Origin: Haloplasma contractile SSD-17B
Lineage (GTDB): Bacteria; Bacillota_I; Bacilli_A; Haloplasmatales; Haloplasmataceae
Assembly (NCBI RefSeq): GCF_000215935.2
Contig: NZ_AFNU02000004.1
Location: forward strand, 124,001-188,000
Reading direction: 5' to 3'
Length of the DNA stretch: 64,000 nucleotides
This document shows, piece after piece, positions 17,610 to 27,961 of this stretch; the first letter of the stretch is position 1, and each line of letters begins with the position of its first letter. The notes below the pieces were generated by a model. It ran no database searches. It was not told the origin of the DNA and saw only the letters and a program-made list of their open reading frames with translations. Made by a program: the position numbers and the translations under genes.

Positions 17610-18241
17610 ACTTTCATTCCTCCTTATTATTTTTCGAGATTAAGTAACCTCACTTAAAGCTATATAGAGGTTTTAGTATAGTAACCTCTATTCTATTGAT
17701 GCTTATTTTATAGTGTTTTACCAATTTTAGAAGATTATTCTTACTATTATTATATATATATTTCTTATATGCCTCAAGTATTTTTTAGGTTTATTTCATA
17801 TTTTCAATTGCATATTCTATTTATCATTATAATCACAGTTCTGTCATTCATTTATTTCTTCAACCAGGATCATTTCTTACTATTTAGTATATATTTTGTA
17901 CTAATGAAGTACGAAGCTCTCTTTATTTCCATACTTAATTTTATATAACTTAATCGTCTTTGTTATTCTCGTATATACATTCAAAACATTAACATCCACC
18001 TAATATACATGATGGCACCGATCAATAGTGACCGCCTTTGATGCTTCAATACAGCCGGGCCGGTGCTAATTGTTCAGTTCTATTCGTTAATCAATAGCAT
18101 CTAACATCTAATATAATTTAAGACTATTTACTAATCGTTTTATTACATATTATTATAACAAACTTTTAGTAATAGATATATTCAAAAAAATAATTTATAC
18201 TTATTTTCTTCTATATGAACTTCCTTTATTTTAACCTACAT
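17610..18241. other. Gene-free stretch with one GC-rich element
   Basis: About 630 bases contain no plausible ORF. The DNA is strongly AT-rich apart from 18010-18070, listed separately. The promoter of the Nudix gene should be near its right-hand... lower-coordinate end, but no clear hexamers were found. Confidence 0.5.
18014..18067. other. GC-rich hairpin element of unknown nature
   Basis: GCACCG (18015-18020) and CGGTGC (18061-18066) pair perfectly around a 40-base interior that contains a second stem, ATCAA/TTGAT, and the GC-rich run CAGCCGGGC. It stands out from the very AT-rich surroundings. No following U-tract makes it a terminator, and no known riboswitch consensus was matched on either strand. 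It may be a small RNA, a protein binding site or a relic. Confidence 0.35.
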
Positions 18242-18280
18242 AAAAAAACTGCCATGATATAAGTTTATACCCTGACAGCT
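18242..18280 (-). terminator. Terminator of the FAD oxidoreductase gene
   Basis: On the minus strand CTGTCAGGGTATAA pairs with TTATATCATGGCAG (small mismatches), followed by TTTTTTTA. Confidence 0.8.
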
Positions 18281-18284
18281 ACTC

Positions 18285-19508
18285 CTATCTATTAAATTGA
18301 AAGTAGGGCTTTATTGGTTCATCATTAAGATAATAGTTTACAAGTTCTTCTGCACCAATTAGACCATATAGAAGTCCATTACTGCCTACCCCTAAATTAA
18401 AATACATATTGGGATAATCATCGTGCTCCCCAAAGTAAGGGAGTCCGTCATCTGTTTCTACAAACAGTCCATTAAATTTAAACTCAATATCTTTATCTTT
18501 TATAGATGGGAACATTTCTTCTAATTTCTTTTCTAAAATCTTATACTTATGCTTAGCAAGTTCATGATTATCTTCCATATATAACTTATCGTGATCATTA
18601 GGTGTCACTGTAATATCTTCGCCACCAATAATAATTCGGTTATCTACAGTTGTTCTGATATACGTATAAGGTGTGTCTGCATCTCTGATTAAGCTCCGAC
18701 TAAACCATCCTTCAAAGTTTTCAACAGGTTTAGTGGATAACACAAATGTTCTGGTCATATTAAACAAAGATTGATCGACAAATGCTAATGTATCATAGCC
18801 ACAAGCTAATATTATTTTTTTAGCTTTAATCTTATATCCATCCCTTGTAACAACCATTGGTTCTTTATTTTCAAGGTTGAATTCTATTGCCTCCGTCTTC
18901 TCATATATACGCATTCCTTTTTTATAACAGTGTCTTAACAATTCATTTGTTAACTTAACCGGATTAACCTCCGCTCCACTATTATAGGAAAATATTCCTG
19001 ATGCAAACGAGAAGCTATATTTCTCGTGATCATCATTACCATCAAGGAAGTCTACGTCAAAACCGGACTCTTTTCTCACTTTATACTCATCAAAAACGTA
19101 TTCATAATCCTCATGGCGATTCGTATAATAGAAACTTGGTCTTCGTACAAATTCACACTTATCATCAAGATCATCTGTAATTCTGTCTAATGTATAGACT
19201 GCATCTAATGTACGCCTAAATGCTTCAATGGCGTGGTCTTCACCCACAAAACCTTTTAATCGTTGTAAATCTGTATCGATTTCATAATGTAGAATCGAGG
19301 TCGATGCTAATGTTGAATCCATTGCAATGTTGCCCTTTTCTATTAATGTCGCATCAATACCTTTTTCAAAGAAAGTATACGCAGTGAGTGCTCCTGTTAC
19401 CCCACCACCAATAATTAATACCTCTGTATCTATATCCTTTTCAAGTTTAGTATATTGGTTATTCTCAATATCCTTTTTCCACAAACATTGATCAGCTACT
19501 TTTCGCAT
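18285..19508 (-). CDS. FAD-dependent oxidoreductase, DAO family
   Basis: The 407-residue protein has the FAD-binding Rossmann motif VLIIGGGVTGALTAYTFFEKG near residue 30, the following LIEKG strand, and a C-terminal GxG region (FNLGVGSNGLLYGLIGAE), as in D-amino-acid oxidase/glycine oxidase-like (PF01266) enzymes. The segment TLASTSILHYEID resembles the DGRT/ASTS loop of YurR/GlpD-like relatives. The substrate is not identifiable. CGGAGGGATTTTT precedes the ATG. It is the last gene before a terminator and follows the flippase gene by 87 bases, possibly with its own promoter. Confidence 0.85.
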   Translation of the reverse strand: MRKVADQCLWKKDIENNQYTKLEKDIDTEVLIIGGGVTGALTAYTFFEKGIDATLIEKGNIAMDSTLASTSILHYEIDTDLQRLKGFVGEDHAIEAFRRTLDAVYTLDRITDDLDDKCEFVRRPSFYYTNRHEDYEYVFDEYKVRKESGFDVDFLDGNDDHEKYSFSFASGIFSYNSGAEVNPVKLTNELLRHCYKKGMRIYEKTEAIEFNLENKEPMVVTRDGYKIKAKKIILACGYDTLAFVDQSLFNMTRTFVLSTKPVENFEGWFSRSLIRDADTPYTYIRTTVDNRIIIGGEDITVTPNDHDKLYMEDNHELAKHKYKILEKKLEEMFPSIKDKDIEFKFNGLFVETDDGLPYFGEHDDYPNMYFNLGVGSNGLLYGLIGAEELVNYYLNDEPIKPYFQFNR

Positions 19509-19595
19509 AAAAATCCCTCCGATTTTTATTAGTTCAATTATATTATGGGATTTTAATGCAATATTAATCGATTCTTAAACAATTTTTTATATTTA

Positions 19596-21062
19596 TTATA
19601 AAGGTTTATAATATTTATGTATTTTTAAAAGAATTGATACGCCTGTATAGGTACTTACGCCGAATAGAACACAGAGTAATAAATAGTAAAAATGATCTGT
19701 CCTTGTTTCTAACGGAAAGTTTGTATTGGACTTTACAAGGATTAGTAAGATAGCCATAATTAAGTTTGCAATTAAAATTTTTAATATAATTCGACCATTT
19801 AACTGAATTTCTTTTCGCAAGATAAAGATATTTGATAAAAGCAAAATGGATAATCCTAAAGAGGAACTAATTACAGCTCCTATAACTCCATATTTTACAA
19901 TTAAAATTATATTTAGAATTAATTTAATTACAATAACAATTACAATATTTAAAAATAAATACTTATGATTGTTTTTATGTTCGATAATCGTTGATGTCGT
20001 TAATACAAGTGAGTATAACAGTATATTGATACTATTAAGTTTTAAAACGGACTCGAGTCTATTATCAATAAAAAGTGATCGATTGATCTGTTCCATAAAT
20101 AAGAAGGATCCAATTGCAGCAGGTAATGCCAAAACCAAAACCACATAGATGATGCCATTTATAATCTTTCTGTTTTGAAGTTTTTTTGTGTTCGCATGAG
20201 GTAATAATGCTGCAAGAAGCGGACTCACAAAAAATACTGCTGTTTGTACAATAGGAAGTCCACGATCATATACTGATTTTAAAATCTTAGCATCTGATAG
20301 AGTTTCACCTGCTAGTGTTAAACTATTTATAATTGTTAAGCTATCAACTATTTGAAATAGAAGCAGAATGGATGTACATGTTAATAAAATTAGTGCTTTT
20401 ATAATGATGGATTTTGCTATTTTTTTATCAAAATCAATGGAATAGTTTAGCACTCTGATCATTTTTTTTGATTTAATTATTAAGTATATGAGTGATGTGA
20501 TTATACCAATAAAAAAACCATAAAACGCTATTTCACCAACTTTATATACATTCGATTGTAACCCTACGATAATAAATAAAATAAAAAATACTCTAAAGAA
20601 CTGTTCGATTAGAATAGATTTTCCTACCAAGTGATTGGTTTTTGTAGATGAATATAGATTAGCACGGATAATAATTAAAAACGGTAAAAATATTAGTAAT
20701 AATGCATACGGATAAAAAAGCCTACTTAATAATTGATCACCTAACATCCAAGCTAAACGTTCTTTAAATAGTAAGATACTAGATGAAAATATTAGTGTGG
20801 GTAGTAATGTAATTATAAGGCTTGTTTTTAATATCAATTCTTTATCATTGCTCCGATTTATTTGATTACTAATTACATAAGGAAATGCAAATACGGCTGA
20901 GCTAACAGTAATCGTAAAAAATGGATAGAGTTGTTGAAATACATAAAATCCTTCATTTCCAATTACATTTTGATAAGGAACTTTATAAACAAAACTTAAT
21001 AACTTAACTATAAAACTGCTTAATGTTAGAAATAATGCTCCCTTAACTAATTTTTGCTCCAT
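19596..21062 (-). CDS. Polysaccharide/lipid II-type flippase of the MVF/SpoVB-YabM family
   Basis: The 488-residue integral membrane protein has about 14 hydrophobic segments. The N-terminal KGALFLTLSSFIVKLLSFVYKVPYQNVIGNEGFYVFQQLYPFF is the hallmark of SpoVB/YabM-type flippases. These move lipid-linked glycans across the membrane; SpoVB acts in spore cortex synthesis. Its position, next to spoVT and mfd, matches yabM of B. subtilis. The preceding HAD gene ends 11 bases upstream, so they are co-transcribed. TTAGGTGAAGTCAGT precedes the ATG. Whether it is sporulation-specific or a general wall flippase is not decidable here. Confidence 0.88.
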   Translation of the reverse strand: MEQKLVKGALFLTLSSFIVKLLSFVYKVPYQNVIGNEGFYVFQQLYPFFTITVSSAVFAFPYVISNQINRSNDKELILKTSLIITLLPTLIFSSSILLFKERLAWMLGDQLLSRLFYPYALLLIFLPFLIIIRANLYSSTKTNHLVGKSILIEQFFRVFFILFIIVGLQSNVYKVGEIAFYGFFIGIITSLIYLIIKSKKMIRVLNYSIDFDKKIAKSIIIKALILLTCTSILLLFQIVDSLTIINSLTLAGETLSDAKILKSVYDRGLPIVQTAVFFVSPLLAALLPHANTKKLQNRKIINGIIYVVLVLALPAAIGSFLFMEQINRSLFIDNRLESVLKLNSINILLYSLVLTTSTIIEHKNNHKYLFLNIVIVIVIKLILNIILIVKYGVIGAVISSSLGLSILLLSNIFILRKEIQLNGRIILKILIANLIMAILLILVKSNTNFPLETRTDHFYYLLLCVLFGVSTYTGVSILLKIHKYYKPL

Positions 21063-21073
21063 ACTGACTTCAC

Positions 21074-21862
21074 CTAATTATTTTCTAATATATGTTTGAT
21101 TGCTTCACTAACTGATTTTACGGTATGATTGGCATGTTTTCTAACTGAATTACTCGCCTTATCAATTACATAACTGTGTTTTGTTACATTAAACATTGAG
21201 ATGTCATTATAAGAATCACCTATTACAGCAATCTCGTTAATATCTAAATCATCGTGTTTGCAAATTCGTCTAATGGCATTACCCTTTGAGTTTTCCACAT
21301 TTGTTATATCTAATGTATAGTCACTTGAAATATACGTTGTTAGGTGTTCTGGTAACATCTTTTCTAACGATTTTTGTACATTTTTATTTTCATGTTTCTC
21401 TGCCCATATTGAGATGCTAGAGATTTCTAGTTCATGTAGCTCATTTAAGATATTAGGTCTTTCTATATAGGTTAATAAATCTTGTGATTTTTCAAAATCT
21501 TCTATGATTTTCAATTTTTCTATACAGTAGTAAGCATCTCGAGATTCAAAGAATACTAATACTTTTAAATGAGACAACTTTGTTACAATTTGTTTGATTT
21601 CCTCTTCTGTTAAAGATTTCATATGGATTAACTGGTTATCATGATTATGTACAACTGCTCCATTTTGAGAGATTCTATAACCATTAATTTTGACTCGATT
21701 ATTAATTTTTTTGATTTCATAATCTAAACGTCCTGTGGCAATTGATACTTTTATCCCCTCTTTTTCTGCTTCTTTAATTGAAGTTAGATCATCACTATTT
21801 AGTTTACAATATTCCTGCAGTAATGTTCCATCCAAATCACAAAAAATATGTTTCACCTTCAT
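21074..21862 (-). CDS. Cof-type HAD-superfamily phosphatase
   Basis: There are 262 residues from the ATG preceded by GAGAGGTGTAAGT; a longer frame from 21877 adds five residues without a ribosome site. Motif I is FCDLDGTLL, motif II is SIATGR, and motif IV is AVIGDSYNDISMF, with a C2-type cap between, as in Cof/YidA sugar-phosphate or nucleotide phosphatases. It is placed between spoVT and the flippase, where B. subtilis has no HAD gene. The substrate is unknown. The tight 11-base gap suggests co-transcription with the flippase. Confidence 0.88.
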   Translation of the reverse strand: MKVKHIFCDLDGTLLQEYCKLNSDDLTSIKEAEKEGIKVSIATGRLDYEIKKINNRVKINGYRISQNGAVVHNHDNQLIHMKSLTEEEIKQIVTKLSHLKVLVFFESRDAYYCIEKLKIIEDFEKSQDLLTYIERPNILNELHELEISSISIWAEKHENKNVQKSLEKMLPEHLTTYISSDYTLDITNVENSKGNAIRRICKHDDLDINEIAVIGDSYNDISMFNVTKHSYVIDKASNSVRKHANHTVKSVSEAIKHILENN

Positions 21863-22024
21863 ACTTACACCTCTCATAAATTATAGATTTTTTTATTACA
21901 CAACATGTACTATTATATAACATTAATGCAACTATTTACAGAATTAGATAAAAAATACCAAACATCGAAATGAACTATAGGATTATGATCATTAAGATTT
22001 TTAAAAAATAAAATCAACTATTTT

Positions 22025-22067
22025 ATAAAAAAAGCCTCATAGCGTGTTTAATCGCTATAAGGCTTTC
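22025..22067 (-). terminator. spoVT terminator
   Basis: On the minus strand AAGCCTTATAGCG pairs with CGCTATGAGGCTT, followed by a T-run. Confidence 0.85.
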
Positions 22068-22082
22068 TGTATATAATTTGAT

Positions 22083-22622
22083 TTAACCTTCTAAATATTT
22101 TCCTAAGAATGCAGCTGCTGTTTTTGCATTACTTAAATCGACATCATCAATAGTTTCACTAGTTTCATTTCCTAATACAATAACAGAACCTACGCAATCT
22201 CCGTTACTTAAAATCGGCTGAATTACATATTCTTGATTTTCTACTTTATCTTCTACTATTTCTAATTCAATATTATCTTTTTCAATTTTTGATGTTCTTG
22301 CATCCATAAATTTATCTAGCGTTGGACTGATTTTCTTATTCAAATATTTCTTCTTAAGGTTTGCGGTTCCAGCTACAATTGTATCTCTATCACAAATAAT
22401 GATATCCTTTTTCTTTGCCATGTATAACGCATCTGCATATTGTTGTGCAAATTCAGAAAGATCTTCCACAGGAGAATATTTCTTTAAGATGACATCTCCT
22501 TGATTATCAACATATATCTCTAAAGAGTCACCCTCTCTAATTCTTAAATTTCTTCTTATTTCCTTTGGAATAACCACTCTTCCTAAATCATCAATTCTTC
22601 TTACTACACCTGTTGCCTTCAA
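22083..22622 (-). CDS. spoVT: Stage V sporulation regulator SpoVT
   Basis: The 179-residue protein has an AbrB-type swapped-hairpin DNA-binding domain at the N-terminus (MKATGVVRRIDDLGRVVIP, then EIRRNLRIREGDSLEIYVD), followed by a GAF-like C-terminal domain (about 55-178), exactly the SpoVT layout and length. SpoVT tunes sigma-G-dependent genes in the forespore. The start codon is TTG, preceded by AAGTGAGGTTTTACAG. It follows mfd by 75 bases. A sigma-G promoter is expected from biology, but only a weak match was seen. The order mfd-spoVT is conserved in Bacilli. Confidence 0.97.
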   Translation of the reverse strand: MKATGVVRRIDDLGRVVIPKEIRRNLRIREGDSLEIYVDNQGDVILKKYSPVEDLSEFAQQYADALYMAKKKDIIICDRDTIVAGTANLKKKYLNKKISPTLDKFMDARTSKIEKDNIELEIVEDKVENQEYVIQPILSNGDCVGSVIVLGNETSETIDDVDLSNAKTAAAFLGKYLEG

Positions 22623-22697
22623 CTGTAAAACCTCACTTTCATTTATTCTGCTACTTATAGTTTTGCATGAAATTTGTTAATTATGCATTTTCTTACA

Positions 22698-25600
22698 TTA
22701 TTCGACATTGGTTAATTTTAGAAATAGCTTTCTAGTGACCATTAAATAGTTTTCTTTAAGTCGCGGTTTCTCAATAGTCATTATGATTTTGCTATTCATA
22801 TACTTAAATCGAATGTTTGGAGAAATTAGGTTAGCTGATGTAAATAATTTCTCTCCGTCTAATTTAGTACTCGCTTCTTCTTCAAAAATAAATTCAACTT
22901 GAGTCTTGGTTTCTGTAATTTTATTTATTCCTAAATCGATGGCTTTGCTTTTTATATATGCAATATTTAGTAAGTTTTCTACAGGTTGTGGAAAACTTGA
23001 GAATCGATCTTTGAGTTCGTGTTCTAGCTCGTATAAATCATCTATATGATCAAGAAGTTTTATTTTTTTATATATTTCTATTTTTAATGATTCATCTTTA
23101 ATGTAGTCATTAGGAATATAAGCATTTATATTTAAACGTATATCTATATCATCAGATTGTTTTATCTCAGTAATTTCTTTATTATATTTTTTTATCTCTT
23201 CTTTTTCTTCTTTTCTTTCTTCTATTGCCTCTTTAAGTAACTTATTGTACATTTCAAAACCTACGGAATCTATAAACCCATATTGCTTAGCACCAAGTAA
23301 ATCACCTGCACCTCGTATAGCTAAGTCTTGCTTTGCTATTTTAAACCCAGAACCTAGTTCTGTAAAGTCCTTAATAGCCTGCAAACGTTTATTTGCAATT
23401 TCTGTTAATACTTTACGTTTTGGATACATTAGATAAGCATATGCAATACGATCACTACGTCCTACTCGACCTCGTAACTGGTACAGTTGAGAAAGTCCGA
23501 GTTTATCTGAATTTGAAATAATTAATGTGTTAGCATTTGAAATATCTATACCCGTTTCAATGATTGTCGTACACACTAAAACATCAAATTTCTTTTTCAA
23601 GAATGAATACATCGTATTTTCAAGTTGTTCCTTACTCATCTGTCCATGAGCAAACGTAACATTCGCACCTGGTACTAACCTTTTAACTTTTGAAACAATA
23701 TGATCAATTTCTGATACTCGATTATGTAAGAAAAACACTTGTCCATCTCTCGATAACTCACGTTCAATTGCATCTTTAATAATCGTATCATTTTCTTCTA
23801 TTACGTATGTCTGTACAGGATAGCGATTTTCTGGTGGTGTTTCTAAGAGCGATAAACTTCTAACCCCTATTAAAGACATTTGCATCGTTCTAGGTATCGG
23901 TGTTGCTGTTAGTGTTAATACATCAACATTTACCTTAAGTTCTTTAATACGTTCCTTGTGCTCAACACCAAAGCGTTGCTCCTCATCTACTACTAGTAAG
24001 CCTAAATCTTGAAATTTAATATCCTTTGATAATAGTCGATGCGTTCCAATTACAATATCAATTTGTTTCTTTTTAGTCTTTTTAATAATCTCTTGTTGGT
24101 CTTTTTTAGATACATAACGATTTAAAAGTGCAATATTAATTGGAAAATTTCTAAATCGTTCCACAAAAGAATCATAATGTTGTTGTGTGAGTATTGTCGT
24201 TGGAGCTAAATATGCTACCTGCTTGTTATCCATTACTGCTTTAAATGCGGCTCTCATTGCTACTTCAGTCTTACCATATCCAACATCACCACATAATAAA
24301 CGGTCCATTGGTACTTGTGTTTCCATATCTTTTTTAATTTCATCTACCGCAGTTAATTGATCTCTTGTTTCAACATATGGAAAATCCTCTTCAAAATGTT
24401 CCTGTTCAGGAAAGTCTTTTGTAAAAGCATATCCACTTGTGTGTTCTCGTTCAGAGTAAAGTTTTATTAACTTGTCTGCTATATCTTTTACTCGTTTTGT
24501 AACGCTCTTTTTCGTCTTAATCCACTCTGTACCGCCAATTTTGTGAATTTTAGGTTTTGCACCTTCTCCACCTACATATTTTTGGATCTGATCAATTTTT
24601 TCCACAGGTACGTAGAGTTTATCATCACCTTTATATGCAATTTGCAAGAAGTCGCGTGAAATGCCATTTGATACGAGTGTTTTAATCCCTAAATATCGTC
24701 CGATCCCATGTTCATTATGAACAATAAAATCAGAAACATTTAATTCGTCAACATTTTTTATACGAGTTGCTTCTTTAATAGTACTTCGATACTTAACAAC
24801 TTTTGTAGGTTTTTTATATAATTCGCTATTTGTAATGAATTTGACTTGTTCGTTAATTAACTCAAATCCTTCACTAAGGTTTGAAATGACAATATTTACT
24901 TTATTTTCAAGAATTTTATCTTTTGCTCCAATTAGCGAATAGCTAATTTGTTGTTCTTCTAATAACACTGTAAAACGATCTGCTTGATTTCTATTTTTAA
25001 AGCATAGACAGTAAGTCTTATTTTTATTCTTCTTTAGTTCTGAATATAATAAATCCAAGTCTCCATAGTACTTTTCTACTGTCTTACTACTCATAAATAA
25101 GGATTGATTAAATTTAATATCTTTTATCAATGTTGTGTGTTCTAAAAAGAATAATTTGTTATGTGGCTTATTAATATAAAAGTCTAAGTTCACATAGTGT
25201 TGTGGTATAAATAAACTTTTTCCATCATCTAATAAGTCCTTTATGTATTCTTGGTATTCGTGTTCAAAGTTATTATAATTATTTATAATGTTGTTATATT
25301 CAGAAAACACAATTAATGCGTTACCCTTCATATAATCAATTAATGTGTCCGTTTCTTCATATAAATAGTCTATGTATTTATGAACACGGGATAACTCATT
25401 GTGATTGTCAATATTACTAATTTCTTTTTCAAATTGTTCTTCTAATAGCTCTTGTTGATACGGTTTTTTACCTTTTAACTTATTTTTAAATTCACTTGTT
25501 AATTTATCTATTGCCTGTTGTTTTTGTTCATCATTATAGACTAGTTCATACATTGGTGGAATAAATACTTCAGTAATTTTCTCAATCGAACGTTGTGTTT

Positions 25601-26228
25601 TCTCTTCAAATGTTCGGATCGATTCGACTTCATCATCAAAGAATTCAACTCTAAAAGGATGATCAGAAGTAAATGGATAAATATCTATAATGCCACCTCT
25701 AACTGCAAGGTCACCAGGCTTCTCAACAACTGTTTGTCTTTTATAGCCATTGTTAATACAACTTCTAGTTAATTCATCAAAGTCGACTATATCATTTGTT
25801 CTTAAATGAATAATGTTATCCTCAAATACACGTTTTGGTGGTAGTTTACGAATAGCACCTAACGTATGGGTTATTATAACCCCTTGCTTTCCTTGCGTAA
25901 TATCAATGAGACTTGTAATTCGTTCTTGTCTAAATTCATCACTTGATGCTAACATTTCAGCAGAAATAAATTCATCCATAGGAAAAAAGTGCACATATGT
26001 TGAATCTAGTATCTGCACGACTCGGTCATAAAGTTTCTGTGCTGAATATAGATTTGGAACCACCACTATGATATTCTGATCAGTCGTTTTAAATAAATTA
26101 GATATAACTACTGACTGAATATTATCATTAATATTATTAATTAATATTTTCTGATTTTGATTATTTAGGTTTAATTTTAATTCCCTTATAAATGGTGTGC
26201 TCTCGAGGTATTTGATAACAGTATCCAT
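22698..26228 (-). CDS. mfd: Transcription-repair coupling factor Mfd
   Basis: The 1176-residue protein has the standard length and all modules in order: a UvrB-homology N-terminus (YSAQKLYDRVVQILD; VEKPGDLAVRGGIIDIYPF), a CarD-like RNA-polymerase interaction domain (DFIVHNEHGIGRYLGIKTL), and a SF2 translocase with Walker A GDVGYGKTEVAMRAAF, DEEQRFG, LTATPIPRTMQM and QLRGRVGRS, then the C-terminal D7 domain. Mfd removes polymerase stalled at lesions and recruits UvrA. It starts 12 bases after pth, so the two are co-transcribed, as in B. subtilis. Confidence 0.99.
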   Translation of the reverse strand: MDTVIKYLESTPFIRELKLNLNNQNQKILINNINDNIQSVVISNLFKTTDQNIIVVVPNLYSAQKLYDRVVQILDSTYVHFFPMDEFISAEMLASSDEFRQERITSLIDITQGKQGVIITHTLGAIRKLPPKRVFEDNIIHLRTNDIVDFDELTRSCINNGYKRQTVVEKPGDLAVRGGIIDIYPFTSDHPFRVEFFDDEVESIRTFEEKTQRSIEKITEVFIPPMYELVYNDEQKQQAIDKLTSEFKNKLKGKKPYQQELLEEQFEKEISNIDNHNELSRVHKYIDYLYEETDTLIDYMKGNALIVFSEYNNIINNYNNFEHEYQEYIKDLLDDGKSLFIPQHYVNLDFYINKPHNKLFFLEHTTLIKDIKFNQSLFMSSKTVEKYYGDLDLLYSELKKNKNKTYCLCFKNRNQADRFTVLLEEQQISYSLIGAKDKILENKVNIVISNLSEGFELINEQVKFITNSELYKKPTKVVKYRSTIKEATRIKNVDELNVSDFIVHNEHGIGRYLGIKTLVSNGISRDFLQIAYKGDDKLYVPVEKIDQIQKYVGGEGAKPKIHKIGGTEWIKTKKSVTKRVKDIADKLIKLYSEREHTSGYAFTKDFPEQEHFEEDFPYVETRDQLTAVDEIKKDMETQVPMDRLLCGDVGYGKTEVAMRAAFKAVMDNKQVAYLAPTTILTQQHYDSFVERFRNFPINIALLNRYVSKKDQQEIIKKTKKKQIDIVIGTHRLLSKDIKFQDLGLLVVDEEQRFGVEHKERIKELKVNVDVLTLTATPIPRTMQMSLIGVRSLSLLETPPENRYPVQTYVIEENDTIIKDAIERELSRDGQVFFLHNRVSEIDHIVSKVKRLVPGANVTFAHGQMSKEQLENTMYSFLKKKFDVLVCTTIIETGIDISNANTLIISNSDKLGLSQLYQLRGRVGRSDRIAYAYLMYPKRKVLTEIANKRLQAIKDFTELGSGFKIAKQDLAIRGAGDLLGAKQYGFIDSVGFEMYNKLLKEAIEERKEEKEEIKKYNKEITEIKQSDDIDIRLNINAYIPNDYIKDESLKIEIYKKIKLLDHIDDLYELEHELKDRFSSFPQPVENLLNIAYIKSKAIDLGINKITETKTQVEFIFEEEASTKLDGEKLFTSANLISPNIRFKYMNSKIIMTIEKPRLKENYLMVTRKLFLKLTNVE

Positions 26229-26240
26229 AGAGTGTCACCC

Positions 26241-26798
26241 TTAATTATATTTATTCATTACATAAGCTATATCTTTACTGATCCAATCTTCAATTCCAAG
26301 GATTGATTCTTCAATTGATTCTAAAACGTGAGGTCTTTGTTCCTTTGTAAATTTACCAAGTACATAGTTCACTACAGGAATCACTTCACTCCGTTCTATC
26401 CCAATCTTAAGTCTATGAAATGTCTTACTATTTATACAATTAATAATCGATTTTATTCCATTATGACCACCAGAACTACCTTTTTGCTTAAATCTTATTT
26501 TTCCGCAGGATAAATCTAAATCGTCATAGATAATTAGTATGTCTTGATCATCTACATTATAATAGTCTTTAAGTATTTTTACTGACTCTCCAGATAAATT
26601 CATATAAGTTAGCGGTTTTAATAAAATAACTTTTTCATTATTTATTAATGTTTGCACACATTCTGCTTTATATTTGCTCTTGTGCTCAAATACTAAATTA
26701 TTTCGTCTTGTATATTCATCAAGCACCATGAACCCAACATTATGTCTTGTGTCTTTATACTTTTTTCCTGGATTGCCTAGGCCGACAATTATCTTCAT
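26241..26798 (-). CDS. pth: Peptidyl-tRNA hydrolase
   Basis: The 185-residue protein has VGLGNPGKKYKDTRHNVGFMVLDEY with the catalytic His near residue 19, the PLTYMNLSGESV substrate loop, and the conserved Asp in IIYDDLDLSCGKIRFK, followed by SSGGHNGIKSII. The enzyme frees peptides from dropped-off peptidyl-tRNAs. In B. subtilis this gene is spoVC. AGAAGGTGATCAA precedes the ATG. A hairpin separates it from prs, so it probably has its own promoter, not resolved here. It is coupled to mfd downstream. Confidence 0.98.
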   Translation of the reverse strand: MKIIVGLGNPGKKYKDTRHNVGFMVLDEYTRRNNLVFEHKSKYKAECVQTLINNEKVILLKPLTYMNLSGESVKILKDYYNVDDQDILIIYDDLDLSCGKIRFKQKGSSGGHNGIKSIINCINSKTFHRLKIGIERSEVIPVVNYVLGKFTKEQRPHVLESIEESILGIEDWISKDIAYVMNKYN

Positions 26799-26847
26799 TT
26801 GATCACCTTCTTACTAAAGAATGATAAATCCCCTTATTTTAAAGAAT

Positions 26848-26896
26848 GATAAAACCATACAGTGTTGACAAAAGCAAAGTCTTGCACTATATGGTT
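26848..26896 (-). terminator. prs terminator or attenuator
   Basis: On the minus strand AACCATATAGTG pairs with CACTGTATGGTT, followed by only TTATCATT. The stem is long and the T-run short, so termination may be partial. Confidence 0.55.
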
Positions 26897-26924
26897 ATAT
26901 TAATAAATCTAAAATACTTTATTC

Positions 26925-27893
26925 TTATTCTACACCATTATCAACTTTAAATAATTCACTAACTGATTTATCATAAATAATATTGAGTACACCCTGGCCT
27001 AATAATTGTCCTATTGATAGTTGAACAATTTTCTTTATCTGTTTTTCCTCAGGTAATGCTATTGTATTTGTCACAACAACTTCTTCAATTACAGAGTCTG
27101 TCAAACGTTTAATTGCAGGTCCCGATAGGATAGGATGAGTTGCAGCGGCATATACTTCAACAGCACCTCTATCTTTTAGTGCAGTAGCCGCACTTGTGAT
27201 GCTACCTGCCGTATCAATCATATCATCAATTATAATTGCAACTTTATCATTTACCTCGCCAATCACATTCATAACTTCTGCAACATTTGGTTTTGGTCTT
27301 CTCTTATCAATAATTGCAATCGGTGCCTGTAAATATTCTGCTAATTTTCTAGCTCGTGTAGCTCCTCCATGATCAGGGGACACAACTACAATATCTTTTT
27401 CAAATTTTTTGTCTAGAAAGTATTTTGTAATCGATGGTAGTGCTACAAAATTATCGATTGGAATATTGAAGAACCCTTGAATCTGTGATGCATGTAAATC
27501 CATTGATAAAACACGTGCTGCACCAGCGGCTTGTAGTAAATCTGCCACTAATTTAGCAGAAATAGGTTGGCGAGCTCTTGCCTTCCTATCTTGTCGTGAA
27601 TAACCATAGTAAGGCATAATGACATTAATTGTTCGAGCTGATGCTCTTTTTAAAGCATCAATCATGATTAATAGTGTCATTAAGTTTTCATTAACCGGTG
27701 CATTGGTTGGCTGTACAACAAAAACATGATGTCCTCTTACTGTTTCTTCAATATCAATACTTACTTCACCATCAGCAAATCGCTCTACATGACATTTAGA
27801 TAGTGGGATTCCTGTGTAATCTGATACCTCTTCTGCGAGTTGTGGATTTGAGTTTAAAGAGAATAGCTTAACTTTTTTATTGTTTATTAGCAT
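26925..27893 (-). CDS. prs: Ribose-phosphate pyrophosphokinase (PRPP synthetase)
   Basis: The 322-residue protein has the class I PRPP synthetase signatures: the flexible-loop [36 protein letters not shown], the PRPP-binding [12 protein letters not shown], and [16 protein letters not shown]. It makes PRPP from ribose 5-phosphate and ATP for nucleotide, His and Trp synthesis. GGAGGTTTTTCTTC precedes the ATG. It follows glmU by 68 bases, as in Bacillus, and shares its promoter. Confidence 0.98.
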   Translation of the reverse strand: MLINNKKVKLFSLNSNPQLAEEVSDYTGIPLSKCHVERFADGEVSIDIEETVRGHHVFVVQPTNAPVNENLMTLLIMIDALKRASARTINVIMPYYGYSRQDRKARARQPISAKLVADLLQAAGAARVLSMDLHASQIQGFFNIPIDNFVALPSITKYFLDKKFEKDIVVVSPDHGGATRARKLAEYLQAPIAIIDKRRPKPNVAEVMNVIGEVNDKVAIIIDDMIDTAGSITSAATALKDRGAVEVYAAATHPILSGPAIKRLTDSVIEEVVVTNTIALPEEKQIKKIVQLSIGQLLGQGVLNIIYDKSVSELFKVDNGVE

Positions 27894-27961
27894 GAAGAAA
27901 AACCTCCGTTAAATATTTCCTATGATATTCTAACTTAATTTAGTAATTAAAGCAAACACTT

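Noticed and set aside
18005-18070. T-box or other known riboswitch
   Set aside because: GGCACCG slightly resembles a T-box core, but there is no specifier stem, no AGGGUGG-N-ACCGCG sequence, no terminator and no downstream aminoacyl-tRNA or amino-acid gene.
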